From Draconibacterium orientale (lineage in GTDB: Bacteria > Bacteroidota > Bacteroidia > Bacteroidales > JAIFNL01), in NCBI GenBank assembly GCA_022729915.1, contig DZBP01000002.1, positions 25,039 through 59,420 on the forward strand: DNA of 34,382 nucleotides. Direction: 5' to 3'. A program made the translations under genes and the position numbers. Shown piece by piece: positions 15,893-24,730 of this stretch. The notes under the pieces were generated by a model, which was not told the DNA's origin, searched no databases, and worked only from the letters and a program-made list of their open reading frames with translations. Position 1 is the first letter of the stretch. The number at the start of each line of letters is the position of its first letter.

Positions 15893-16031
15893 AAACAAAA
15901 TACTTTTATTTTGAGTATAAAAATAGGAAAAATTTAATGAAATGAAAAATCTTTTTGAAAAAAAGAGGGTCTGACTTTTAAGCGAAATATTAGGTAAAAT
16001 GCAGAAATTTAGAAACTTATTGCATTGAATT

Positions 16032-16072
16032 ATTGTTTCATTTTTGAGCTATTTCATCAAAAACGAAACAAT
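16032..16072. repeat. Long hairpin adjoining repeat copy C
   Basis: ATTGTTTCATTTTTGA pairs with TCAAAAACGAAACAAT: 15 Watson-Crick pairs and one G-T, with a 9-base loop. It ends directly at the left end of repeat copy C. No T-tract follows on either strand, so terminator function is not indicated. Confidence 0.75.
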
Positions 16073-16168
16073 AAGCACCAGTGCTATTTTATTTGGAGCA
16101 AATATTTTTGTTTATAAGTAAATCTTAAGCATTTGGCAAAATAAATACACAATTAATTTTGGTTCACG
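16072..16168 (+). repeat. Dispersed intergenic repeat, copy C
   Basis: It starts TAAGCACCAGTGCTATTTTA, continues with TTGGAGCAAATATTTTTGTT, then TAAGCATTTGGCAAAATAAA and AATTTTGGTTCACGAC. It shares its left end with copy B and its centre and right with A, B and D, but is more diverged in the TTTGTAATCAAA block. It ends 18 bases before the MBOAT stop codon. Confidence 0.8.
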
Positions 16169-16186
16169 ACATAAAACTATCCTCTT

Positions 16187-17839
16187 TTAAAATTGGAAAT
16201 AAATAAAAGGCTGTAAATCAGCTGAACGAACTTGGTATATTACAAAAAATACAATAACTGAAATTGCAGCTTTTGCGTAAATTGATGTATTAATGAACCA
16301 GTCTTGGTATTTTTGTTTGAAACTATCTGATAACCAATGAACTGTCATTCCAAATAAAATCACTGCAAAAATTTCTTTATAAGCCATTATCATAGTCGGA
16401 ATTAAAGAAAAAGTCCAATCATTTGCTATCTTAAACATCAGATTATTAGCTTGTTCCATGGAATCAGCCCGAAACCAAATTCTGGTAAATGAGATAAAAT
16501 TGAAGGTTAAGAAAATGGAATACATACGCACTGCCCACGTGTGATTTCCTTTGAAAGGGCTTATTTTGCGCCAATATTTGTACACAACAAGTCCAATCCC
16601 ATTCAAGCCACCCCAAATTACAAAACGCCAACTTGCTCCGTGCCACAAGCCGCCAATCAACATAGTGAGCATCAAGTTTATATTCGTGTCGATAGTTCTT
16701 CGTAAGCGAGGAGATTTGCTTGACGCAATAATAACAATAATTAATAAAATCAAAAATACCGGAACAACTAACCAGTGTTTAAACAAGAAAGCTATGTAAA
16801 GCATTATAATTGAGAACATTACATAACTAAAAATAGAACCTTTTCTGTTACCTCCCATAGGAATATAGAGATAATCTTTGAGCCAAGTGGAAAGAGAAAT
16901 GTGCCAACGTTTCCAAAATTCAGCTACATGCAAAGCCTTATAAGGTGAATTAAAGTTAGTTACAAGCTGGAAACCCATCAAAAGTGCAACTCCAATTGCA
17001 ATATCAGTATAGCCAGAAAAATCGGCATATACTTGCAATGAATATCCATAAAGTGCCATTAAATTTTCAAAACCTGTATAAGCAAGCGGATTTTCAAAAA
17101 CTCTATCTACAAAATTTACTGCAATATAATCCGAAATAAACATTTTCTTCATCAATCCTTTTAAAATCCAAAAGATAGCTAAGCCAAATTCATAGCGAGA
17201 CAAGTTGTAATCTTTATAAAGTTGAGGAATAAAATCAGAAGCTCTAACTATCGGTCCAGCAACAAGTTGTGGAAAAAAAGCTACGAAAAAGCCAAAATCG
17301 AGCAAACTATCTACCGGTTTCAATTTACCACGAAATACATCTACCGAGTAGCTGATGGTTTGGAAAGTATAAAATGAAATACCAACAGGCAAAATAATCC
17401 TATCAACATCAAAATTACCACCAAAAAAATTAGCCATTTCGGCAAAATAATTGTGCGGTTTTATGTCAGTTCCTAATAAATAATTAAGAGAATCAGTTAC
17501 AAGATAGGAATATTTAAAATAAAAAAGTATGAAAAGGTTAACTGAAATACTAACGATTACCAGAAACTTTTTACGGGCAACTGATGTACTTTGATATATA
17601 AACCGTGCTAGATAAAAATCCATAACGGTTGAAAACAGAAGTATTAACAAAAAAATACCACTTGTTTTGTAGTAAAAAAATAAACTTACAAAAAACAAAT
17701 AAGCATTTCGGAGAGCTTTTCGTTTATAAATTAATGAAAATAATGCAAGTACGATTGCAAAAAATCCCCAAAAATATAACTGAGTAAAAATTATTGGGCT
17801 ATGTGCATCAAAAACGAAAATATTTTTTAAATATTCCAC
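16187..17839 (-). CDS. MBOAT family membrane O-acyltransferase (AlgI/PatA-like)
   Basis: A 550-residue polytopic membrane protein with about ten or more hydrophobic segments. It carries MBOAT landmarks: PVGISFYTFQTISYSVDVFRG, FPQLVAGPIVRASDFIPQL, DFSGYTDIAIG, EFWKRWHISLSTWLKDYLY (His313) and the catalytic-type His400 in LIGGLWHGASW. In AlgI and PatA this family moves acetyl groups across the inner membrane for O-acetylation of alginate or peptidoglycan. Two SGNH-type proteins lie immediately upstream on the same strand, the usual acceptor-side partners. Two cell-wall lytic transglycosylase homologues lie in the same run, which makes peptidoglycan a reasonable substrate, but an exopolysaccharide is equally possible. 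Confidence 0.93.
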   Translation of the reverse strand: MEYLKNIFVFDAHSPIIFTQLYFWGFFAIVLALFSLIYKRKALRNAYLFFVSLFFYYKTSGIFLLILLFSTVMDFYLARFIYQSTSVARKKFLVIVSISVNLFILFYFKYSYLVTDSLNYLLGTDIKPHNYFAEMANFFGGNFDVDRIILPVGISFYTFQTISYSVDVFRGKLKPVDSLLDFGFFVAFFPQLVAGPIVRASDFIPQLYKDYNLSRYEFGLAIFWILKGLMKKMFISDYIAVNFVDRVFENPLAYTGFENLMALYGYSLQVYADFSGYTDIAIGVALLMGFQLVTNFNSPYKALHVAEFWKRWHISLSTWLKDYLYIPMGGNRKGSIFSYVMFSIIMLYIAFLFKHWLVVPVFLILLIIVIIASSKSPRLRRTIDTNINLMLTMLIGGLWHGASWRFVIWGGLNGIGLVVYKYWRKISPFKGNHTWAVRMYSIFLTFNFISFTRIWFRADSMEQANNLMFKIANDWTFSLIPTMIMAYKEIFAVILFGMTVHWLSDSFKQKYQDWFINTSIYAKAAISVIVFFVIYQVRSADLQPFIYFQF

Positions 17840-17979
17840 TTAACTAAAAAAATAAATGTAAATAACTGCTGTTTACTAATATACGATATGTGTTCTTTTT
17901 CAAATAGTTACACAAACACACACAAATTCTACTTCATTTGTTGGAAATGAAATTTTTCAAATAAAACTGCATAACTTTT

Positions 17980-19278
17980 CTATGGTTGGTTGAGTAATGT
18001 TAAATCTGGAAATTTTATAACATATTCTATTTGGCTGAGTTCTGATTCTTTAAAACCTTCCGTATAATTATCATAGGATTTTAAGAAAGCATTAAAAAGT
18101 AAATCTGCTTGCATAAAATATCCATTTCTACTAAAATGAACTTTATCATTAGCAGTTAAACCAGCTTTATGCCAGAGAGTTACTGAGTTTAAACCTCCCA
18201 TAATATTATAAAAATCCCAAGTTGCTAAATAATGTTTGCCAGCTAGTTTTTTTATTTGCTCGCTTACAAGAGCAGTATTTGGATTTACTTTTTTCTTATA
18301 CAAATAACTATCATTGGGTACTGTCAGCAAAATGGGTACATTGGGTAATACCTTTTTTATACGAGTGATTAGCGAATCGTAATTTGTATAATAATATTCA
18401 GGGTTAAATTTCTTTGAATAAGCATCGTTAGTTCCTAACGTCATTATTATCCAATCAGGTTTTAATGCTTTTAGCTGACTTTCAAGCAAATCGCAACGAA
18501 GAAATGCCGGAATTGTTGAACCATTTACTCCAATTCCATGATAAGTTATTCCGGATTGGTCAGTTTCGAGTGAAATTCCATAAAGAGTAAACTGATTTTG
18601 AAGTGAATCGGTTTTAGTAAAACCCATTTCAAGAAAATCAACTTCTTTTTTAAGCTTGTACAAAGTATATCCTTGTTCCTTATTTACCTCAACAACTTCA
18701 TTTTCAATATTTTGAATCACTAATTGAAATGAAGTCTCACTTACATCGTGTAAAACTCTTACCAAATTAAAAGTATAAGGCAAATAGGCGTCTTCTTTAA
18801 GATAAATATTTAAAGTTGAAGCTGTTGATGTAGTTGTAGTTGATAATCCTGAAACTCCTAAAGTACATTTTTTCTTATACTCAACATTTCGACACGAAGT
18901 CCATGTACCAGTATGTTTAATGTAATAATTTCTTGGAACATTAGTACGAGTAAGGTTATAAGGAAATACAAAACCTCTACTTCCTTGCAAACCTGGGTGC
19001 ATTGTTTGCAAACGCTGCGAAAATCTACCTGGTAGCGCACCTGCTTGTACATGAGAACCTCCAAAATGCACAATATTTATTTGTCCTTCACCACTAAAAA
19101 TTAGTTCGTCAAATTTCTGATACAAATTCATAAATTCAGAACTGTCTTTATAAAATTGTATTTTATTTTTATCGTAATGGATAAAATCATAAAACGGAAT
19201 ATCATAAGGATAATCCTGAGCCTTGACCAAAAAAGAGGTAAAAATAATTAGAACAAATAAAAACGATTTAGATTTCAT
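17980..19278 (-). CDS. SGNH/GDSL-type esterase or acetyltransferase, exported
   Basis: The 432-residue product has a signal peptide (MKSKSFLFVLIIFTSFLVKAQ) and is probably periplasmic. Block I reads VHFGGSHVQAG: the nucleophile Ser75 is kept but the usual Asp of GDS is Gly. Block III is IMTLGTNDAY with the oxyanion Asn. Block V is DKVHFS, giving the Asp378/His381 pair. Between blocks I and III is an inserted beta-rich region, as in carbohydrate O-acetyl-transfer partners. With the neighbouring SGNH and MBOAT genes it likely forms an O-acetylation module (compare PatA/PatB or AlgI/AlgJ/AlgX). Whether it adds or removes acetyl groups cannot be read from the sequence. Confidence 0.85.
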   Translation of the reverse strand: MKSKSFLFVLIIFTSFLVKAQDYPYDIPFYDFIHYDKNKIQFYKDSSEFMNLYQKFDELIFSGEGQINIVHFGGSHVQAGALPGRFSQRLQTMHPGLQGSRGFVFPYNLTRTNVPRNYYIKHTGTWTSCRNVEYKKKCTLGVSGLSTTTTSTASTLNIYLKEDAYLPYTFNLVRVLHDVSETSFQLVIQNIENEVVEVNKEQGYTLYKLKKEVDFLEMGFTKTDSLQNQFTLYGISLETDQSGITYHGIGVNGSTIPAFLRCDLLESQLKALKPDWIIMTLGTNDAYSKKFNPEYYYTNYDSLITRIKKVLPNVPILLTVPNDSYLYKKKVNPNTALVSEQIKKLAGKHYLATWDFYNIMGGLNSVTLWHKAGLTANDKVHFSRNGYFMQADLLFNAFLKSYDNYTEGFKESELSQIEYVIKFPDLTLLNQP

Positions 19279-19320
19279 ATCCTATTTTTTTTAAAATATT
19301 AGCAATTGAATAAGCTAATA

Positions 19321-20841
19321 TTATTTATTTTTTCGTTTCAAATAATCATTATATTCCATAATCAGAGCGTTATAGAATATTTTTGAAATAATTTCTGATC
19401 CAAGTCGAGTAAAATGGATAAAATCTTTGCCTGCTAATGGTGGATCATGATAAACCCAACTTGGCATAGAATTTTTTCCGCCCATTGCTTCGTACATATC
19501 CCAATAAACCGCATTATATTTAAATGCTGCTTTTCGCAAAGTTGCTGAAATATTTGGGATATTTGGATACGAAACATAGGTTCCGCCTTGATTTATAGAC
19601 ATATCTGCTGGTCCGATAACAATTATTGAGATATCGGGTTTTATTTCGCGAATTACCGCAAGTTGTTTTCCAAACATATTGCCGTAATAATCGTAATTAT
19701 CAGTAACATAAGGAGTAACATTTCCACCAAACTCCAAAATCATCAAACGAACATCGAGTTCATTGAGCATGGCTTTAAGTAATTCTTTGTTTTGTGTAGT
19801 AAAAACAAAACCGGCACTTCCACGTTGTGGAACGTTATCCACTGCAATTCCTTTTTCAGCATCTAAACCAATAGCATAAATTTCAGGACTATCGCCACCA
19901 CTGAATTTAAAAACTAGTTTCTCAGGAGAATTTACCGACCACTTTGCAGTCATCAGTTGTTTGTTTGCAGGCAATATTTTCTCTTCAACAAGTTGTTCGT
20001 CAGCATATAAGCCCACTTTTACGGGAGTTTGATTGTAACCATAAAAAACCCTAACTTGTTTGTAAAAATTATTGTTTTTGTACGCCATATCGGAACGTGA
20101 AAAAGTAATGGTTCCCGAATAGCCCGATTTTACAGCAGTATCAGCTAAAATTACACTTGCAGAATCACTTGAAATACCTCGAATTGGAGCAAAACGCGAA
20201 AAACCGGCTAAGATTCCAAAACGTTGTCCTTTGACAGAGTTTGAATGCTCCATCGTATTGTAACGCAGCCAATTACTCGAATTTTTTTGCTTTATCGTAA
20301 TTCCGTAATTATACGGTTGAAGCGCAGGCAAAAGTCCGGGACCACTACCACCAAATTGTTTTTGCAAATTTTGCCTAATTACCGAGGTTATTCTATCGCC
20401 TTCTAGCTGAGAATCACCATAATGAACGATACGAATTACGCCTTCCTTTGGATTTTGTAGGTCTCTAAAAAAATTATCCAACACCGATTTGTCGCCATTT
20501 GGAAATTGTAATCTTTGAATTGAACTAATACTACCCACTTCAATACTCAAAGTATCAACAACTTCCAGAACCACTTGGAAATTTTGTGAATTATTCTTAA
20601 AAACATTTCGATAAATAATCTCATCATAATCAAGCAAATTGGCAGTATCGATAGCATTCTCTCCAATTATATTTGAAATATTTGCATATTGAATACTTTC
20701 CTCAAACAATTGAGATAGCTTTGGCATTTCTAACTTTTTATCACCACTTATACGAATTCCATCTGCTGGAAAAGCCAACATTATCAATGCAATACTTAAA
20801 AAAACACCAACTAAAAATATTAAAGTTTGATGAGGCTTCAC
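19321..20841 (-). CDS. SGNH/GDSL-type protein, membrane-anchored
   Basis: The 506-residue protein has one N-terminal hydrophobic segment (about residues 8-24) that looks like an uncleaved anchor. The rest would sit in the periplasm. Block I is VHYGDSQLEGDR (Ser144), the oxyanion block is ILEFGGNVTPY and block V is DFIHFTRLG (Asp473, His476), so the Ser-Asp-His set is intact. It aligns in layout with the next gene and is probably an old paralogue. It lies 42 bases before that gene and 25 bases after the LysM gene, consistent with one transcript. Role inferred: periplasmic transfer or removal of acetyl groups delivered by the MBOAT protein. Confidence 0.87.
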   Translation of the reverse strand: MKPHQTLIFLVGVFLSIALIMLAFPADGIRISGDKKLEMPKLSQLFEESIQYANISNIIGENAIDTANLLDYDEIIYRNVFKNNSQNFQVVLEVVDTLSIEVGSISSIQRLQFPNGDKSVLDNFFRDLQNPKEGVIRIVHYGDSQLEGDRITSVIRQNLQKQFGGSGPGLLPALQPYNYGITIKQKNSSNWLRYNTMEHSNSVKGQRFGILAGFSRFAPIRGISSDSASVILADTAVKSGYSGTITFSRSDMAYKNNNFYKQVRVFYGYNQTPVKVGLYADEQLVEEKILPANKQLMTAKWSVNSPEKLVFKFSGGDSPEIYAIGLDAEKGIAVDNVPQRGSAGFVFTTQNKELLKAMLNELDVRLMILEFGGNVTPYVTDNYDYYGNMFGKQLAVIREIKPDISIIVIGPADMSINQGGTYVSYPNIPNISATLRKAAFKYNAVYWDMYEAMGGKNSMPSWVYHDPPLAGKDFIHFTRLGSEIISKIFYNALIMEYNDYLKRKNK

Positions 20842-20866
20842 TTGTTAAAATCTTATTTATTTAATA

Positions 20867-22522
20867 CTATTTTTCTTTAATTTTCAAAACTTGCCCTACA
20901 TTTAATTTGTAATTTTTTGGCAAATTATTCAATTTCATTATTTTTTCTACGCTTGTACCTTCAAATTTGCGCGAAATATCCCACAAATTGTCGCCACTTT
21001 TTACTTTATAATAAACATACGACGACATTTTGTTTACATCATTTGAAATAGCTAAGCCAGAACTCAATACATCTGATTTGTTGGCTGTAGTTGATGAAGA
21101 AGATTTTCCTGTAGTTGAAGCAGTCTTTGTATTCGACGTGGACGTTTTTCCAACTTTTTTTTGCTTTTCAGCAAAAGTCATCGAATTGATTTCTTTGTAC
21201 TTAGCTTCCTCATATTGAGGTACATAAATAATTATTTCTTGACCAGGATAAATTGTTTTCTTCTGTTGTAAATTATTCCACGATTTTATTTCGTTAATAC
21301 TTACATTGTACCATTGCGCAATTAAACCAATATTATCTCCCGATTTTATTTTGTAAGTTAATTTAGCTTTATTTTTTGGAACGACCTCTTCAAAATATTC
21401 GGTACTGGTTTCGCCAGAACTTACCACTTTGGGTGGAATTACTACAGTTTTCGCAACTTGAAAGTAAACAGTTGAATTGTAATTATATATCGAATCTTCC
21501 AAAGCCTTAAAAGCTTTTATTTGTTTTGTAGAAATTCGCAATGAATTGTTGTCATTTATTGGTTGAATAATTCCAACTTTATATTCTGGGTTCAAATCTT
21601 TCAACTCTTGCATCGAAATTTTTAAAACTTCAGCAATTTGTCCAAAATGAACTTTTTGTTTTACTACCAAAGTATCCATATCTTCCGGCATTTTAACTTT
21701 TATCGGAACAATATTGTACTCTTTATAATATTCTGATAAATAAATACTTGCAATAAATGCGGGTAAATATTCGCGCGAATATTGTGGCAAAAAATTATAA
21801 ATTTTCCACACATTTCGTTCACCGTTAGCACGGCTAATGGCTTTGTTTACGTTTGCAGCTCCACAGGTATAAGCAGCAATTGTTAGCTGCCAATCGTGGT
21901 AAATTTCATACATTTCTTTAAGATACTTAGCTGCAGCTACTGTTGATTTGATTACATCGCGTCTTTCGTCGGTGTAGCTGCTGATATTCAATCCATAACG
22001 CTTTGCCACAGGGTATGAAAGTTGCCAGATACCTGAGGCTCCGGTTTGTGAAATTGCGGCTGGAAAAAAAGAAGAACCCGTCATTGCTAAATATTTAAGT
22101 TCCAAGGGAAGCTTATATTTTTTTAGGTTTTCTTCAAACATAGGCTCGTAATAATCAGCTAAACCAAGCATTGCTTCCACTTTTGTTCTATTTAGTGGAT
22201 CTATATAGAATTTAATAAACGAATTTACCTCATTATTAAAAGGTAACCCGACATAGCTCTCTATTTTGCTTAATTTCTTTTTTACTAACGAATCAGAAAT
22301 TACTGGATTTTTTTTAACCGAATTATTTTTTCTATTTGCAATTGCTTTTTCTACATACGAAATTTTTGCCAGGCTATCTAAGTTTGTGATAAACAAATTG
22401 TTTTCAAAACCATAGCCATTTAAAACTAGTCCCGAAGTGCCTCCAGAATTAGTTTGAGCTGGTAAAAAAATAGGTAAAAATATAAATGCAATTATTATGT
22501 ATTTTAAATTCATACGTTTCAT
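20867..22522 (-). CDS. MltD-like lytic transglycosylase homologue lacking the catalytic Glu, with LysM domains
   Basis: The 551-residue protein has a signal peptide (MNLKYIIIAFIFLPIFLPAQ), an SLT/GEWL-type domain (about residues 125-250) and LysM domains near 390-440 (YKIKSGDNIGLIAQWYNVS) and at the C-terminus (YKVKSGDNLWDISRKFEG), so it should bind peptidoglycan. Where the neighbouring paralogue reads KYLAIIESALNP, this one reads KYLAMTGSSFFP: the catalytic Glu is Gly149. The later AYNxGxGNVNRA motif is also altered to AYTCGAANVNKA. The fold is otherwise well kept (GASGIWQLSYPVAKRYGL), the frame is open and no other decay is seen. It is probably a non-catalytic wall-binding or regulatory protein rather than a murein hydrolase. 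Confidence 0.88.
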   Translation of the reverse strand: MKRMNLKYIIIAFIFLPIFLPAQTNSGGTSGLVLNGYGFENNLFITNLDSLAKISYVEKAIANRKNNSVKKNPVISDSLVKKKLSKIESYVGLPFNNEVNSFIKFYIDPLNRTKVEAMLGLADYYEPMFEENLKKYKLPLELKYLAMTGSSFFPAAISQTGASGIWQLSYPVAKRYGLNISSYTDERRDVIKSTVAAAKYLKEMYEIYHDWQLTIAAYTCGAANVNKAISRANGERNVWKIYNFLPQYSREYLPAFIASIYLSEYYKEYNIVPIKVKMPEDMDTLVVKQKVHFGQIAEVLKISMQELKDLNPEYKVGIIQPINDNNSLRISTKQIKAFKALEDSIYNYNSTVYFQVAKTVVIPPKVVSSGETSTEYFEEVVPKNKAKLTYKIKSGDNIGLIAQWYNVSINEIKSWNNLQQKKTIYPGQEIIIYVPQYEEAKYKEINSMTFAEKQKKVGKTSTSNTKTASTTGKSSSSTTANKSDVLSSGLAISNDVNKMSSYVYYKVKSGDNLWDISRKFEGTSVEKIMKLNNLPKNYKLNVGQVLKIKEK

Positions 22523-22584
22523 TTAATTCTCTCACGTTATTTAGCGAGAAACAATATAACATAAATAGTTCCGCAAAATTAATC

Positions 22585-24063
22585 TTAAATACGTTTAATT
22601 TTAATTTTATCGCCCGGGTTAATTTTGCTTTCATCGCTCAAATTATTGATTTTCAAAATATCAAAAGTAGTGATATTCTCAAATTGTTGAGAGATTTTCA
22701 AAAAGCTATCGCCTTGTTTCACAGTATAATACAAAAATGTTTCCGATGCTGTTTCCGAACCCGAAATTTTCATATTTTCTTGCAATTTTTGGCTCGAAGC
22801 TAAAGCAGTATTTTCGATAGCATTATTTGGATTGTAAGCATAAATTTCTTTTTCTCTTTGCAAAAAAGCAGTTGTGTGCTCTAATGGCAGACGAAGCGTA
22901 TAACCTTCTGCTACTGCGGGAATTACATCTTTTTTATATTGAGGATTTAACTCTTTAATTTGCTCAATAGGAATACCTAAAACTGCCGAAATTTGACTAA
23001 AAGCAAGTGTTTTGTTTGTAATCATTAATGTATCAGAAGCCAACGGCAATTCGAAAGGAAGTGGTACTATTTTATGCTCTTTATAATAATTCATGATATA
23101 AGTTGCACCAATATAAGCTGGTACATAATTTTGAGTTTCTTTTGGTAAAAATTGAGAAATATACCAATAATCTTGGCTTCCACCACCTTTTTTTATCGCT
23201 CTGTTTACATTTCCAGGTCCACAATTGTAGGCTGCCAATGCCAAAGTCCAATCACCATACGTATCGAATAAGTTTTTCAAATAACGTGCTGCTGCATGAG
23301 TCGATTTTATTGGGTCAAGGCGTTCATCTACTGAAGAATTGATATTCATTCCGTAAGCTCTTCCGGTTGGATAAATAAATTGCCACAAACCTGCTGCTTT
23401 TGCTCTCGACATTGCTACTGGATTCAGAGCAGATTCAATAATTGCCAAATATTTCAATTCCAAAGGAACACCGTAAGCATCAAAAATCTCCTCAAAAATT
23501 GGAAAATAAAATTCGGCTCTTCCAAGTAAGCGTTGAACAGTTATTACCGATTTACGACGTGTATATCGCTCAATATAATCTTTAACTCTCTCATTATAAG
23601 ATAAATTGATAACGGTCGAAAGGTTTTTTAAACGAGCTATATAAACGGAATCGGTACAAGCTATTATCGACGAATCACGAGTCCAATTTTCCTCATAATC
23701 ATATACTTGGGTCTCAATATTTGTAAACCACAACATCGAAAGGCTATCTATTTCGTTCGCATTTCTGCCTACATAATTTGCTCCGTAAGGAATATAAGGC
23801 GCAGGCGCAGGTGCTGAAAGTACTATAAGTTCTTGGTTGTTTGCTTCTTGAATATCGTTCAAGACTTTAGTGTGCAGTTCTGAAATAAAGCTATTTATAA
23901 AATACTTATTTTCAGATTTTTCCATGTAATTAATGAATAAACTGTCGTACTGAATTGCATTAAAATTAAGTTTCAGTTCAGAATCTGTTTTTTCTACTTG
24001 TGCTTTTGTTATATTATTAAAGCTTAATGTTATAACAATTAATAAAAGTACAATTTTTCTCAT
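22585..24063 (-). CDS. MltD-like membrane-bound lytic murein transglycosylase with LysM
   Basis: The 492-residue protein has a signal peptide (MRKIVLLLIVITLSFNNITKAQ), an N-terminal helical region, an SLT domain (about 190-310) and a C-terminal LysM (YYTVKQGDSFLKISQQFEN). The SLT motifs are intact: the catalytic Glu210 in LAIIESALNP, AAGLWQFIYPTGRAYGM and LAAYNCGPGNVNRAI. It should cleave the MurNAc-GlcNAc bond of peptidoglycan, forming 1,6-anhydro ends, in the periplasm. A degenerate LysM-like segment (FSQISAVLGIPIEQIKELNP) lies between the domains, and the paralogue downstream has the same. The two genes are 62 bases apart and clearly arose by duplication. Confidence 0.93.
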   Translation of the reverse strand: MRKIVLLLIVITLSFNNITKAQVEKTDSELKLNFNAIQYDSLFINYMEKSENKYFINSFISELHTKVLNDIQEANNQELIVLSAPAPAPYIPYGANYVGRNANEIDSLSMLWFTNIETQVYDYEENWTRDSSIIACTDSVYIARLKNLSTVINLSYNERVKDYIERYTRRKSVITVQRLLGRAEFYFPIFEEIFDAYGVPLELKYLAIIESALNPVAMSRAKAAGLWQFIYPTGRAYGMNINSSVDERLDPIKSTHAAARYLKNLFDTYGDWTLALAAYNCGPGNVNRAIKKGGGSQDYWYISQFLPKETQNYVPAYIGATYIMNYYKEHKIVPLPFELPLASDTLMITNKTLAFSQISAVLGIPIEQIKELNPQYKKDVIPAVAEGYTLRLPLEHTTAFLQREKEIYAYNPNNAIENTALASSQKLQENMKISGSETASETFLYYTVKQGDSFLKISQQFENITTFDILKINNLSDESKINPGDKIKIKRI

Positions 24064-24138
24064 ATTTAATTAATTTTCAACACATTAGTTCTTAACAAAA
24101 GAACCTCCCGTGTTCGTTTATAATATCTTCTATAAAAA

Positions 24139-24711
24139 TTAAAAATTCAACGAAACTTTTATCCCAAAAGCTGTTGAATTCAATAAATCTATGTTATTTA
24201 TTAGTATTGGCTGCGTTTTAAAACTTAAATTAGGGCTTACATCAAAGGTAAAAAAATGCGCATCTACATTGGCATCAATAATATTTAATGCGTGCAAACC
24301 CATAGTAACCAAAAACATAAGGTCTCGGCTACGTTTGTATGAATCTTTCACATTTTTCAAATATTCTTTGCGACCTGCTCCATACAATTCAAGAGTAGCA
24401 GCATCGCCCTGTACATAAAGTTTATAAATATCCTTTACGTACAAATATTGCTCATTGTTGAAAGAAATTGCATAAATAGAACCAGCGTAAGCTGCCCAAA
24501 TGATAGGAATTTTCCAATATTTTTTATTGTAATATTGCCCCAAACCAGGTAAAATAGCAGAAAAAATAGCTGCTTTTTTGGGCGAGTGAAATTTTACCAG
24601 CGTTGAATCAATTTCAGATTCTACTCGGATAGTATCGCTTTTTTGAGCTTGTACTTTCAAGCTCAAAAAAGCAAAAATAAAAATAATCGTATATGGTAAT
24701 AATTTCTTCAA
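24139..24711 (-). CDS. DUF5683 family membrane protein
   Basis: The 190-residue product has an N-terminal signal or membrane segment (MKKLLPYTIIFIFAFLSLKVQA). Its diagnostic motif is PKKAAIFSAILPGLGQYYNKKYWKIPIIWAAYAG, containing a second hydrophobic segment. A soluble or beta-type C-terminal part follows (SRDLMFLVTMGLHALNIIDANVDAHFF). This is the DUF5683 family, repeatedly found next to parB in Bacteroidetes and without known function. It starts 19 bases after parB. The residual pattern (FDVSPNLSFK) at the C-terminus looks like outer-membrane-type strands, but this is tentative. Confidence 0.87.
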   Translation of the reverse strand: MKKLLPYTIIFIFAFLSLKVQAQKSDTIRVESEIDSTLVKFHSPKKAAIFSAILPGLGQYYNKKYWKIPIIWAAYAGSIYAISFNNEQYLYVKDIYKLYVQGDAATLELYGAGRKEYLKNVKDSYKRSRDLMFLVTMGLHALNIIDANVDAHFFTFDVSPNLSFKTQPILINNIDLLNSTAFGIKVSLNF

Positions 24712-24730
24712 ATAACTTATTTATAAAAAG

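Larger units (their letters stand above)
15598..16186. other. 589-base gene-free region carrying a facing pair of repeats
   Basis: No convincing gene is present between the thiolase start and the MBOAT stop. It contains repeat copies B (minus) and C (plus) with a long hairpin next to C. A tiny frame at 15739-15792 (MNTEIQNQQISFDLVNL) stops exactly at the edge of copy B; it could be the remnant of a gene start or chance. Confidence 0.6.

Noticed and set aside
24191-24418. Plus-strand ORFs inside the minus-strand run 16-26 kb
   Set aside because: They are all antisense to well-recognised genes (DUF5683, ParB, lytic transglycosylase homologues, thiolase) and show no family motifs.
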